Shown: positions 1 to 5,514, numbered from the stretch's first letter. The stretch: 7,039 nt of DNA from Stenotrophomonas sp. (GCA_003525885.1 DQIG01000100.1:591-7629); one strand, 5' to 3'. Program-made: numbers and translations. Notes: generated by a model not told the origin, from the letters alone.

Positions 1-709
1 CGTTGACGAAGTAGTGGTTCTCGATGCGGGCAAACGCCAGCGCGAAATGCGGGTCTTCGTGGCTGTTGATGAAGTCATCATCGACGTGCAGGAAGCTGGT
101 CGCGCCTTCCCACACCGCCCACGCCTTGGCCGCTTCCAGGCGGGTGGTTTCGTCTTCACTGGTCAGGCGGCGGTGGAAGGCCGAGATCAGGTCATGGCGT
201 TCCACCGACGGGATCGGCTTGAGGTAGTGCTCCCACGCATCCGGGAACAGGCGGTTGGCGCCTTCCTGGTAGAACCATTCCAGCTCCCAGCGGCGCAGCA
301 TGAAGATGCCGCGCAGGACCAGTTCGGTCACGCGCTGCGGGTGGGTTTCGGCATAGGCAAGCGCCAGGGTCGAGCCCCAGCTGCCACCGAACACCTGCCA
401 GCGATCCACCTTCAGGTGCTCGCGCAGCTTTTCAATGTCGGCAACGAGATCCCAGGTGGTGTTGTCCACCAGGTCGGCGTGCGGGGTGGAACGGCCGGCA
501 CCGCGCTGGTCGAACAGGATGATGCGGTACTTGGACGGGTCGTGGAACTGGCGCATCTTGTCGCTGCAGCCGCCGCCCGGTCCACCGTGCAGCATCACCA
601 CCGGCTTGCCGTCCGGGTTACCGCACTGTTCGAAGTACAGCGTGTGGCGGTCGTCGACCTTCAGAGTGCCGACGTCGTAGGGGGTGATGGCGGGGTACAG
701 CGTACGCAT
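1..709 (-). CDS. pip: Proline iminopeptidase (prolyl aminopeptidase), 3' end cut by window edge
   Basis: This is a cytoplasmic alpha/beta-hydrolase peptidase (family S33) that removes N-terminal proline from peptides. The visible 236 residues start MRTLYPAITPYD. They contain the oxyanion-loop motif HGGPGGG (residues 41-47), DQRGAGRS (67-74) and the nucleophile elbow GGSWGS, which puts the catalytic serine at residue 110, the position known for the Xanthomonas enzyme. The cap-domain start (RGIFMLRRWELEWFYQEGA) is also present. Family members are about 313 residues long, so roughly the last quarter, with the catalytic Asp and His, lies beyond position 1 and cannot be checked. A GGAG ribosome-binding site (718-721) lies 8 bases before the ATG. 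The gene sits 48 bases downstream of prmC on the same strand, so co-transcription is plausible. Truncation is due to the window edge; the visible part has no frameshift. Confidence 0.95.
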   Translation of the reverse strand, partial: MRTLYPAITPYDVGTLKVDDRHTLYFEQCGNPDGKPVVMLHGGPGGGCSDKMRQFHDPSKYRIILFDQRGAGRSTPHADLVDNTTWDLVADIEKLREHLKVDRWQVFGGSWGSTLALAYAETHPQRVTELVLRGIFMLRRWELEWFYQEGANRLFPDAWEHYLKPIPSVERHDLISAFHRRLTSEDETTRLEAAKAWAVWEGATSFLHVDDDFINSHEDPHFALAFARIENHYFVN

Positions 710-731
710 GCTTGCAGCTCCAGGGTGATGC

Positions 732-745
732 CCTGCCGGGGCAGG
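732..745 (-). other. Small hairpin in the prmC-pip gap
   Basis: CCTGC (732-736) and GCAGG (741-745) form a 5-bp stem with a 4-base loop in the 48-base gap between the prmC stop and the pip ribosome-binding site. No T-run follows it in the direction of transcription, so it is not a convincing terminator. It would not be expected to uncouple pip from prmC. Confidence 0.3.
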
Positions 746-757
746 AGAACCTCCATT

Positions 758-1615
758 CTAGGCCGGACGCCGGCCCAGGGTGATGCGGTCGCGCTGCTCC
801 AGGTCCTGCACGGTCTGCACCTCGGCAAACCCCGCCGACTCGAACAGTGCACGGATCGCCGTGCCCTGGTCCCAACCGTGTTCGATCAGCAGCCAGCCGC
901 CGGGCAGCAGATGCGCCTGGCCACCGTCGACGATACGGCGGATGTCATCCAGGCCATCCACGCCGGAGGCCAGCGCGGTAGCCGGTTCGAAACGCAGATC
1001 GCCCCGTTGCAGGTGCGGGTCGTCGCTGGCGATGTACGGCGGGTTGCTGGCAATCAGGTCGAAGCGCGCGCCCTGCAGCGGCGCATACCAGTCGTGCCCG
1101 CCCTCAGCGAAGCGGACGTTGCGCAGTTCATGGCGGGCGGCATTGCGCGCAGCCACGGCCAACGCGCCCGGGCTGGCATCGGTGGCCAGCACCTGCGCCT
1201 GCGGCCGTTCGCTGGCCAGCGCCAGGGCGATCGCGCCGCTGCCGGTGCCCAGGTCAGCCAACTGTAGCGACTGGTCTGGCGGCAGGCGCTCCAGCGCCAG
1301 CTCGACCAGCAGCTCGGTTTCCGGGCGCGGGATCAGCGTAGCCGGGTCGACCTCCAGGTCCAGCGTCCAGAAGCCGCGGCGGCCGGTCAGGTAGGCGACC
1401 GGCTCGCCGGCCACGCGGCGGGCCAGCAACGCCTCGAAGGCGGTCTGATCGGCGGCGGCCAGCGGATCGGTGGCATGCGCGAACAGCCAGCTGCGCGGGC
1501 GGTCCAGCACGTGCAGCAGCAGCAGCTCGGCCTCATGGCGGGCGTCGACGCCGCCGAGGCGGGCACTGGCCTCGGCCACGACCTGGCGCAGGGAGGGTTC
1601 GGTTTTGACAGACAT
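758..1615 (-). CDS. prmC: Peptide chain release factor N5-glutamine methyltransferase PrmC (HemK)
   Basis: PrmC methylates the glutamine of the GGQ motif in release factors RF1 and RF2 using S-adenosylmethionine, which makes translation termination efficient. The 285-residue product has a helical N-terminal substrate-binding domain (about 1-90), the family motif IPRPET (95-100), SAM-binding motif I DLGTGSG (121-127) and the catalytic NPPY (191-194), then RFEP (208-211) and the C-terminal motif LLIEHGW. E. coli PrmC is 277 residues and aligns along the whole length. I chose the ATG at 1613-1615 because homology begins right there. An in-frame ATG at 1693 would add 26 residues encoded by repeat DNA. 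No Shine-Dalgarno sequence precedes the chosen start; a palindromic repeat begins 9 bases upstream. In many bacteria prmC follows prfA; here no prfA is seen and pip lies downstream. The substrate assignment rests on the family. Confidence 0.96.
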   Translation of the reverse strand: MSVKTEPSLRQVVAEASARLGGVDARHEAELLLLHVLDRPRSWLFAHATDPLAAADQTAFEALLARRVAGEPVAYLTGRRGFWTLDLEVDPATLIPRPETELLVELALERLPPDQSLQLADLGTGSGAIALALASERPQAQVLATDASPGALAVAARNAARHELRNVRFAEGGHDWYAPLQGARFDLIASNPPYIASDDPHLQRGDLRFEPATALASGVDGLDDIRRIVDGGQAHLLPGGWLLIEHGWDQGTAIRALFESAGFAEVQTVQDLEQRDRITLGRRPA

Positions 1616-1624
1616 GCCGCAATT

Positions 1625-1715
1625 GTAGAGCCGAGCCCTTGCTCGGCTGCTTCTGGAACAGCCGAGCGTGGGCTCGGCTCTACAGATCCGCAACCGAGCG
1701 TCAGCTCGACGCTAC
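1625..1715. repeat. Cluster of three SMAG-type (REP-like) palindromes
   Basis: Unit 1 (1625-1648, plus orientation) is GTAG followed by AGCCGAGC, a 4-base loop and GCTCGGCT. Unit 2 (1660-1683) has the same 8-bp stem, a 4-base loop and ends CTAC, so it is the inverted copy. Unit 3 (about 1694-1715, same orientation as unit 2) is a diverged copy ending CTAC, with a stem AGCGTC/GACGCT. Units 1 and 2 together also make one long inverted repeat: 1625-1649 pairs with 1659-1683 in 23 of 25 positions as Watson-Crick pairs, with one G-T and one T-T. A GTAG terminus with a short GC-rich stem is the hallmark of SMAG elements of Stenotrophomonas maltophilia. These are REP-type repeats thought to be spread in trans by REP-associated tyrosine transposases. 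Family assignment is from memory of that description. Confidence 0.8.
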
Positions 1716-1858
1716 AAAAGCGGAATCCGTTCAGGTTCTGGCGAACGGAATAAGGAGGGGCTATCGGCCGTCTTCACCTGCCGGGGGAGATTTTCCTTGT
1801 CACACAGGCAGTTGCAGGATGGGGGCAGCCGGGTTCAGTGCCTGCTCAGTGCATTTTG
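1716..1858. other. Intergenic stretch with no recognised gene
   Basis: Between the repeat cluster and the OxyR operator I see no convincing ORF, RNA gene or clear promoter. There is a 7-bp inverted repeat, TCCGTTC (1726-1732) with GAACGGA (1743-1749), around a 10-base loop, and no T-run next to it. The prmC promoter must lie here or within the repeats on the minus strand, but I could not find a good -35/-10 pair. An isolated purine run AAGGAGGGG (1752-1760) resembles a ribosome-binding site but has no start codon at a useful distance. Confidence 0.6.
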
Positions 1859-1895
1859 ATAGACTCCATCTATCAAATAGATGCAATCAATGGAT
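1859..1895 (+). promoter_or_regulatory. Probable OxyR operator upstream of ahpC
   Basis: ATAG (1859-1862), seven bases, then CTAT (1870-1873) matches the first half of the OxyR consensus ATAG-N7-CTAT-N7-ATAG-N7-CTAT exactly. At the canonical positions the second half is weak: ATGC (1881-1884) and GGAT (1892-1895), two of four bases each. A second pair, ATAG (1877-1880)-N7-CAAT (1888-1891), fits better but lies 18 rather than 22 bases from the first. The site abuts a candidate -35 hexamer, as expected for an activator contacting RNA polymerase. OxyR is encoded in this window, and ahpC is a classic OxyR target. Binding is inferred. Confidence 0.65.
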
Positions 1896-1924
1896 TGTTC
1901 TTATCGCAATTGAATCGGTAACCT
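1895..1924 (+). promoter_or_regulatory. Candidate ahpC promoter
   Basis: TTGTTC (1895-1900) and TAACCT (1919-1924) are separated by 18 bases and could be the -35 and -10 of a sigma-70 promoter. Both are poor matches, which suits an activator-dependent promoter. The position just downstream of the OxyR-like site and about 45 bases before the ahpC start supports the call. The hexamers are otherwise not distinctive. Confidence 0.4.
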
Positions 1925-1956
1925 AGCTCCTGTCGATTCACCCACTCCCCTTCACC

Positions 1957-1961
1957 AGAGG
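1957..1961 (+). promoter_or_regulatory. ahpC ribosome-binding site, decides between two adjacent ATGs
   Basis: AGAGG (1957-1961) lies 4 bases before the ATG at 1966 and 7 bases before the ATG at 1969. The 7-base spacing is better, and the second ATG gives the standard AhpC N-terminus MSLINT, so 1969 is preferred. Confidence 0.65.
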
Positions 1962-1968
1962 AAAAATG

Positions 1969-2532
1969 ATGTCCCTCATCAACACCCAGATCCAGCCGTT
2001 CGAAGCCAACGCTTACCACAATGGCGAGTTCATCAAGGTTTCCGACAACAGCCTGAAGGGCCAGTGGTCCGTCCTGATCTTCATGCCGGCCGCCTTCACC
2101 TTCAACTGCCCGACCGAGATCGAGGACGCGGCTGACCATTACGCCGAGTTCAAGAAGGCCGGCGCCGAGGTCTACATCGTCACCACCGATACCCACTTCT
2201 CGCACAAGGTGTGGCACGAAACCTCGCCGGCCGTCGGCAAGGCCCAGTTCCCGCTGGTCGGCGACCCGACCCACCAGCTGACCAACGCCTTCGGTGTGCA
2301 CATTCCGGAAGAAGGCCTGGCCCTGCGCGGCACCTTCATCATCAACCCGGAAGGCGTGATCAAGACCCTGGAGATCCACTCCAACGAGATCGCCCGTGAC
2401 GTGTCCGAGACCCTGCGCAAGCTGAAGGCTGCCCAGTTCACCGCCGCCAACCCGAACCAGGTGTGCCCGGCCAAGTGGAAGGAAGGCGAGAAGACCCTGA
2501 CCCCGTCGCTGGACCTGGTCGGCAAGATCTAA
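1969..2532 (+). CDS. ahpC: Alkyl hydroperoxide reductase subunit C (2-Cys peroxiredoxin, AhpC)
   Basis: AhpC reduces H2O2, organic hydroperoxides and peroxynitrite in the cytoplasm and is recycled by AhpF. The product has 187 residues, the same as E. coli AhpC, and begins MSLINTQIQPF. The peroxidase motif PxxxTxxC is intact (P40, T44, peroxidatic Cys47), with the active-site arginine in LRGTF (about R119). The resolving cysteine is Cys166 in VCPAKW, and the C-terminal tail ends SLDLVGKI, as in typical decameric AhpC. The loop around Cys47 reads FMPAAFTFNCPTE where E. coli has FYPADFTFVCPTE; I recall the same variant in Xanthomonas AhpC. Start choice: tandem ATGs at 1966 and 1969, the second fitting both the ribosome-binding site and homology; the first would add one Met. 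An OxyR-like operator lies upstream and a structured spacer downstream, so it is probably transcribed mainly on its own. Confidence 0.97.
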   Translation: MSLINTQIQPFEANAYHNGEFIKVSDNSLKGQWSVLIFMPAAFTFNCPTEIEDAADHYAEFKKAGAEVYIVTTDTHFSHKVWHETSPAVGKAQFPLVGDPTHQLTNAFGVHIPEEGLALRGTFIINPEGVIKTLEIHSNEIARDVSETLRKLKAAQFTAANPNQVCPAKWKEGEKTLTPSLDLVGKI

Positions 2533-2546
2533 AGCAGTACCGGCCT

Positions 2547-2567
2547 GCCGTGGCCCCACGCCACGGC
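2547..2567 (+). terminator. GC-rich hairpin 14 bases after the ahpC stop
   Basis: GCCGTGG (2547-2553) pairs with CCACGGC (2561-2567), extended by a C2554-G2560 pair, giving an 8-bp stem and a 5-base loop. No T-run follows (GCGCCCTTCATCC), so it is at best a weak intrinsic terminator or an mRNA 3'-end stabiliser. It could limit read-through from ahpC into ahpF. Confidence 0.45.
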
Positions 2568-2599
2568 GCGCCCTTCATCCCCGTGCCGGTCCCCCCGCC

Positions 2600-2690
2600 G
2601 GCGTGGGGGTGAACCCAAGACAGCCAACGCGCGCCAGCCTTGGCCAGCCAGCCCCTTCCACGGTCGCTGTCTTGGGTTCACCCCTACCCC
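2600..2690. repeat. Long inverted repeat in the ahpC-ahpF spacer
   Basis: The arm 2606-2624 (GGGGTGAACCCAAGACAGC) has its perfect complement at 2666-2684. The pairing extends outward to 2600 and 2690, with one G-T and one C-C, so 23 of 25 positions are Watson-Crick. The loop is 41 bases. Each arm also holds a small nested palindrome (GGGT-GA-ACCC). It could be a cruciform, a transcript-end structure, or a member of a dispersed repeat family. It has no T-run, no ORF and no target-site duplication that I can see. Its location fits partial uncoupling of ahpC from ahpF. Confidence 0.75.
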
Positions 2691-2757
2691 CTGCTGGTCC
2701 GCTACCTTCTACAGCGGTGCCACGCCCCCTGTTTGCCTGAAGCCAGGAGAAGACCCG

Positions 2758-4350
2758 ATGTTGGACGCCAACCTGCAGTCGCAGCTGAAGACCTATCTGG
2801 AGCGCGTGACCCGCCCGATCCAGATCACCGCGCACGCCGATGACGGCGCCAAGTCGCAGGAAATGCTGGAGCTGCTGCAGACCCTGGACAGCCTGTCGGA
2901 CAAGATCTCGCTGCAGGTGCTGCGCGATGGCCAGGGCCGCGTGCCGTCCTTCGACCTAGGCACCCCGGGCCAGGACATCCACCTGACCTTCGCCGGTCTG
3001 CCGATGGGCCACGAGTTCACCTCGCTGGTGCTGGCGCTGCTGCAGGTCGGCGGCCACCCGTCCAAGGCCACCGCCGAGCTGATCGAGCAGGTGCAGAACC
3101 TGGAAGGCGAATATAGGTTCGAAACCTACTTCTCGCTGTCCTGCCAGAACTGCCCGGACGTGGTGCAGGCGCTGAATCTGGCTGCAGTGCTCAACCCGCG
3201 CATCCAGCACGTGGCCATCGACGGCGCCCTGTTCCAGGACGAAGTCGAGAAGCGCGAGATCATGTCGGTACCGACCGTGTACCTCAACGGTGAAGTGTTC
3301 GACCAGGGCCGCATGACCCTCGAACAGATCGTGGCCAAGCTGGACACCAATGCCGGCAAGCGCGATGCCGAGAAGATCGCCGCCAAGGACGCCTTCGACG
3401 TGCTGGTGGTGGGCGGTGGCCCGGCCGGCGCTGCAGCGGCGATCTATGCCGCACGCAAGGGCATCCGCACCGGCATCGCCGCCGAGCGTTTCGGTGGCCA
3501 GGTGCTGGACACCATGGCGATCGAGAACTTCATTTCGGTGAAGGAGACCGAGGGCCCGAAGCTGGCCACGGCACTGGAACAGCACGTCCGCGAGTACGAG
3601 GTGGACATCATGAACCTGCAGCGCGCCAGTGCGCTGGTGCCGGCCGGTGAAGACGGCCTGGTGCAGGTGCAGCTGGAGAACGGCGCGGTGCTGAAGTCGC
3701 GTTCGGTGATCCTGTCCACCGGCGCGCGCTGGCGGCAGATGAACGTACCGGGCGAAGACCAGTACCGCAACAAGGGCGTGGCCTACTGCCCGCACTGCGA
3801 CGGCCCGCTGTTCAAGGGCAAGCGCGTGGCCGTGATCGGCGGCGGCAACTCCGGCGTGGAAGCGGCCATCGACCTGGCCGGCATCGTGTCGCATGTGACC
3901 CTGCTGGAATTCGATTCCAGCCTGCGCGCCGATGAAGTGCTGCAGAAGAAGCTGCGCAGCCTGGCCAATGTCACTGTGCTGACCAGCGCCCAGACCACCG
4001 AAGTGCTGGGCGACGGCAGCCGCGTCACCGGCCTGGTCTACAAGGATCGAGTCGGCGGCGACGCCCACCGCGTCGAGCTGGAAGGCATCTTCGTGCAGAT
4101 CGGCCTGCTGCCCAACACCGAATGGCTGAAGGACGTGGTGACGCTGTCGCCGCGTGGCGAGGTCGTCATCGACGACCGCGGCCAGACCAACCTGCCGGGT
4201 GTGTTCGCCGCTGGCGATTGCACGACGGTGCCCTACAAGCAGATCATCATCGCCATGGGCGCCGGCTCGACCGCCGCACTGAGCGCGTTCGACCACCTGA
4301 TCCGCTCGTCGGTAAGCAACAGCAGCGGTGCCGTTGCTGAAGCTGCCTGA
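2758..4350 (+). CDS. ahpF: Alkyl hydroperoxide reductase subunit F (NADH:peroxiredoxin oxidoreductase)
   Basis: AhpF is a cytoplasmic flavoprotein that moves electrons from NADH via FAD and two disulfides to AhpC. The 530 residues split into a double thioredoxin-fold N-terminal domain (about 1-200) with redox pair Cys129/Cys132 (SLSCQNCP), and a thioredoxin-reductase-like part. The latter has the FAD motif GGGPAG (219-224), active disulfide Cys344/Cys347 (YCPHCDGP), the NADH-binding GGGNSG (361-366) and the C-terminal FAD motif GVFAAGDCTTVPYKQ (481-495). All four cysteines match E. coli AhpF positions within one residue. It is about nine residues longer than the E. coli protein because of a Ser/Ala-rich tail (about 517-530). 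AGGAG (2745-2749) lies 8 bases before the ATG. R120 uses a rare AGG codon just before the first CxxC. No OxyR-like site is visible directly upstream. An 85-base gap leads to oxyR, so an ahpF-oxyR operon is likely. Confidence 0.97.
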   Translation: MLDANLQSQLKTYLERVTRPIQITAHADDGAKSQEMLELLQTLDSLSDKISLQVLRDGQGRVPSFDLGTPGQDIHLTFAGLPMGHEFTSLVLALLQVGGHPSKATAELIEQVQNLEGEYRFETYFSLSCQNCPDVVQALNLAAVLNPRIQHVAIDGALFQDEVEKREIMSVPTVYLNGEVFDQGRMTLEQIVAKLDTNAGKRDAEKIAAKDAFDVLVVGGGPAGAAAAIYAARKGIRTGIAAERFGGQVLDTMAIENFISVKETEGPKLATALEQHVREYEVDIMNLQRASALVPAGEDGLVQVQLENGAVLKSRSVILSTGARWRQMNVPGEDQYRNKGVAYCPHCDGPLFKGKRVAVIGGGNSGVEAAIDLAGIVSHVTLLEFDSSLRADEVLQKKLRSLANVTVLTSAQTTEVLGDGSRVTGLVYKDRVGGDAHRVELEGIFVQIGLLPNTEWLKDVVTLSPRGEVVIDDRGQTNLPGVFAAGDCTTVPYKQIIIAMGAGSTAALSAFDHLIRSSVSNSSGAVAEAA

Positions 4351-4356
4351 TCCACC

Positions 4357-4376
4357 GTTCCCAGATCACCGGGAAC
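4357..4376 (+). other. Hairpin after ahpF
   Basis: GTTCCC (4357-4362) and GGGAAC (4371-4376) form a 6-bp stem with an 8-base loop, 6 bases after the ahpF stop. It is followed by CTTGTCTG rather than a T-run, so termination would be weak at most and read-through into oxyR is expected. Confidence 0.4.
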
Positions 4377-4390
4377 CTTGTCTGCCTGTC

Positions 4391-4422
4391 GGGTAACCAC
4401 GCCGTCAGCCGGTCCGTTACCC
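4391..4422 (+). promoter_or_regulatory. Hairpin just upstream of the oxyR start
   Basis: GGGTAAC (4391-4397) pairs perfectly with GTTACCC (4416-4422) around an 18-base loop. It ends 13 bases before the oxyR ATG, directly before the only SD-like sequence, GGGG (4425-4428). In mRNA it could crowd the ribosome site and keep OxyR output low. This role is inference from position. Confidence 0.35.
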
Positions 4423-4435
4423 CTGGGGTGTAAGG

Positions 4436-5398
4436 ATGAACCTACGTGATCTGAAGTACCTGGTAGCCCTGGCCGACCACAAGCATTTCGGCCGGGCTGC
4501 CGCCTCCTGCTTCGTCAGCCAGCCCACGCTGTCCACGCAGATCCGCAAGCTGGAAGAAGAGCTGGGCCTGCCGCTGGTGGAACGTGCACCGCGCAAGGTG
4601 ATGCTGACCCCGGCCGGCCAGGAAGCGGCGGCACGGGCACGGGTGATCGTGTCCGAAGTGGAACAGCTGAAGGAAGCGGCGCGACGCAGCCGCGATCCGG
4701 AAGCCGGTACGGTGCGCCTGGGGATCTTCCCCACCCTCGGCCCTTACCTGCTGCCGCATGTGATCCCGCGCATCCGCGATCGCTTCCCGGAGCTGGAACT
4801 GCTGCTGGTCGAGGAGAAGAGCGACGTGCTGCTGGACCGCCTGCGCGAAGGCAAGCTCGACGCTGCATTGCTGGCCCTGCCGGTGATCGACGACCAGCTG
4901 CATGCCGAGTTCCTGTTCGAGGAACCGTTCCTGCTGGCCGTATCCGGGCGTCACCCGTTGGCCCGTCGCGAACATCTGGACGTGCAGGAACTCGCCACGC
5001 AGAAGCTGCTGCTGCTGGAAGACGGGCATTGCCTGCGCGACCAGGCACTGGAAGTCTGCCGCCTGTTCGGCGCCAACGAGAAGTCCGAGTTCCGCGCCAC
5101 CAGCCTGGAAACCTTGCGGCAGATGGTCGCCGCCGACGTCGGCATCACCCTGCTGCCCAGCCTGTCGGTGCAGCCGCCGGTGCCGCGCTCGAACAACATC
5201 CGCCTGCTCGATTTCACCGGCGAGGGCCGTCCCAGCCGCCGCATCGCCATGATCTGGCGCCGCAGCTCGGCCATGAACGACTTCCTGATGGAGCTGGCCG
5301 ACCAGTTCAAGCGCCTGCCGCAGGCGCTGTTCTCCCTGGAAGCGCTGAATGCCGCCAGCGATGCACCGGCCCTGCCCGGCCCCGCGCTGAACGGCTGA
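4436..5398 (+). CDS. oxyR: Hydrogen-peroxide-sensing LysR-family regulator OxyR
   Basis: OxyR senses H2O2 by forming a disulfide and then activates peroxide-defence genes, typically ahpC, katG or katA, and dps. The 320 residues begin with a LysR winged-helix DNA-binding domain (about 1-60: MNLRDLKYLVALADHKHFGRAA, SQPTLSTQIRKLEEELG), followed by a linker helix and a regulatory domain. The redox cysteines are exactly at Cys199 and Cys208 (LLEDGHCLRDQALEVC), as in E. coli OxyR. The signature FRATSLETLRQMVAADVGITLLP is also present. It is 15 residues longer than E. coli OxyR, mostly an Ala/Pro-rich tail (about 306-320). The start ATG has only a weak GGGG site 7 bases upstream, with AAGG touching the ATG. 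It lies 85 bases after ahpF on the same strand, matching the ahpF-oxyR order known in Xanthomonas. Confidence 0.97.
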   Translation: MNLRDLKYLVALADHKHFGRAAASCFVSQPTLSTQIRKLEEELGLPLVERAPRKVMLTPAGQEAAARARVIVSEVEQLKEAARRSRDPEAGTVRLGIFPTLGPYLLPHVIPRIRDRFPELELLLVEEKSDVLLDRLREGKLDAALLALPVIDDQLHAEFLFEEPFLLAVSGRHPLARREHLDVQELATQKLLLLEDGHCLRDQALEVCRLFGANEKSEFRATSLETLRQMVAADVGITLLPSLSVQPPVPRSNNIRLLDFTGEGRPSRRIAMIWRRSSAMNDFLMELADQFKRLPQALFSLEALNAASDAPALPGPALNG

Positions 5399-5411
5399 GC
5401 CCCCGCAGTAC

Positions 5412-5444
5412 CGGCCTGGAATCGGCAGGAGTCGATTCCGGCCG
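5412..5444 (+). terminator. Bulged hairpin after oxyR
   Basis: CGGCC (5412-5416) and GGAATCG (5418-5424), with T5417 bulged, pair with CGATTCC (5433-5439) and GGCCG (5440-5444). This gives a 12-bp stem and an 8-base loop starting 14 bases after the oxyR stop. It is followed by CATTTG, a poor T-tract. It is probably a first, weak terminator or an mRNA end-protecting stem, backed up by the stronger one at 5467-5493. Confidence 0.5.
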
Positions 5445-5466
5445 CATTTGTCCCCACAATACAGAC

Positions 5467-5493
5467 AGGCGGCGCCAGCAGGTGCCGCCTTTT
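5467..5493 (+). terminator. Intrinsic terminator between oxyR and rnk
   Basis: AGGCGGCGCC (5467-5476) pairs with GGTGCCGCCT (5481-5490): ten positions with one G-T, closed by a 4-base loop AGCA. A run of four T (5490-5493) follows at once. This is the best intrinsic terminator in the window and should end most transcripts of ahpF-oxyR. Only 28 bases separate the T-run from the rnk start. Confidence 0.8.
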
Positions 5494-5508
5494 GCATGGT
5501 TTTCAACC

Positions 5509-5514
5509 AAGGAG
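5509..5514 (+). promoter_or_regulatory. rnk ribosome-binding site
   Basis: AAGGAG (5509-5514) is 7 bases before the ATG at 5522. It decides for that ATG over the in-frame ATG at 5492, which lies inside the terminator's T-tract and has no such site. Confidence 0.85.

Noticed and set aside
14..1267. 417-residue plus-strand ORF opposite pip and prmC
   Set aside because: It overlaps two clearly homologous minus-strand genes, has no recognisable domain, and is the open antisense frame common in GC-rich genes.
1616..1693. N-terminal extension of PrmC by 26 residues from the ATG at 1693
   Set aside because: The added residues are encoded by the SMAG palindromes and do not resemble PrmC. Homology begins at the ATG at 1615.
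1625..1715. CRISPR-like array
   Set aside because: Only three short palindromes in mixed orientation, without regular unique spacers. They fit REP/SMAG repeats instead.
1752..1760. AAGGAGGGG as a ribosome-binding site for a short gene
   Set aside because: No ATG, GTG or TTG occurs at a workable distance downstream.
1639..1926. Small plus-strand ORFs of 63-95 residues in the prmC-ahpC gap
   Set aside because: They run through the SMAG repeats and the OxyR operator, have no ribosome site at their starts and match no family.
1873..2559. 228-residue minus-strand ORF opposite ahpC
   Set aside because: Antisense to the whole ahpC gene and its operator, with no domain. A shadow.
3109..3120. AT-rich GAATATAGG inside ahpF as an internal promoter
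   Set aside because: No -35-like hexamer at a suitable distance. It is better explained by rare Tyr and Arg codons (TAT, AGG).
2956..4296. 446-residue minus-strand ORF opposite ahpF
   Set aside because: Rich in His, Gln, Ala and Gly with no domain, and lies fully inside ahpF. It is an antisense shadow of codons with G or C in third position.
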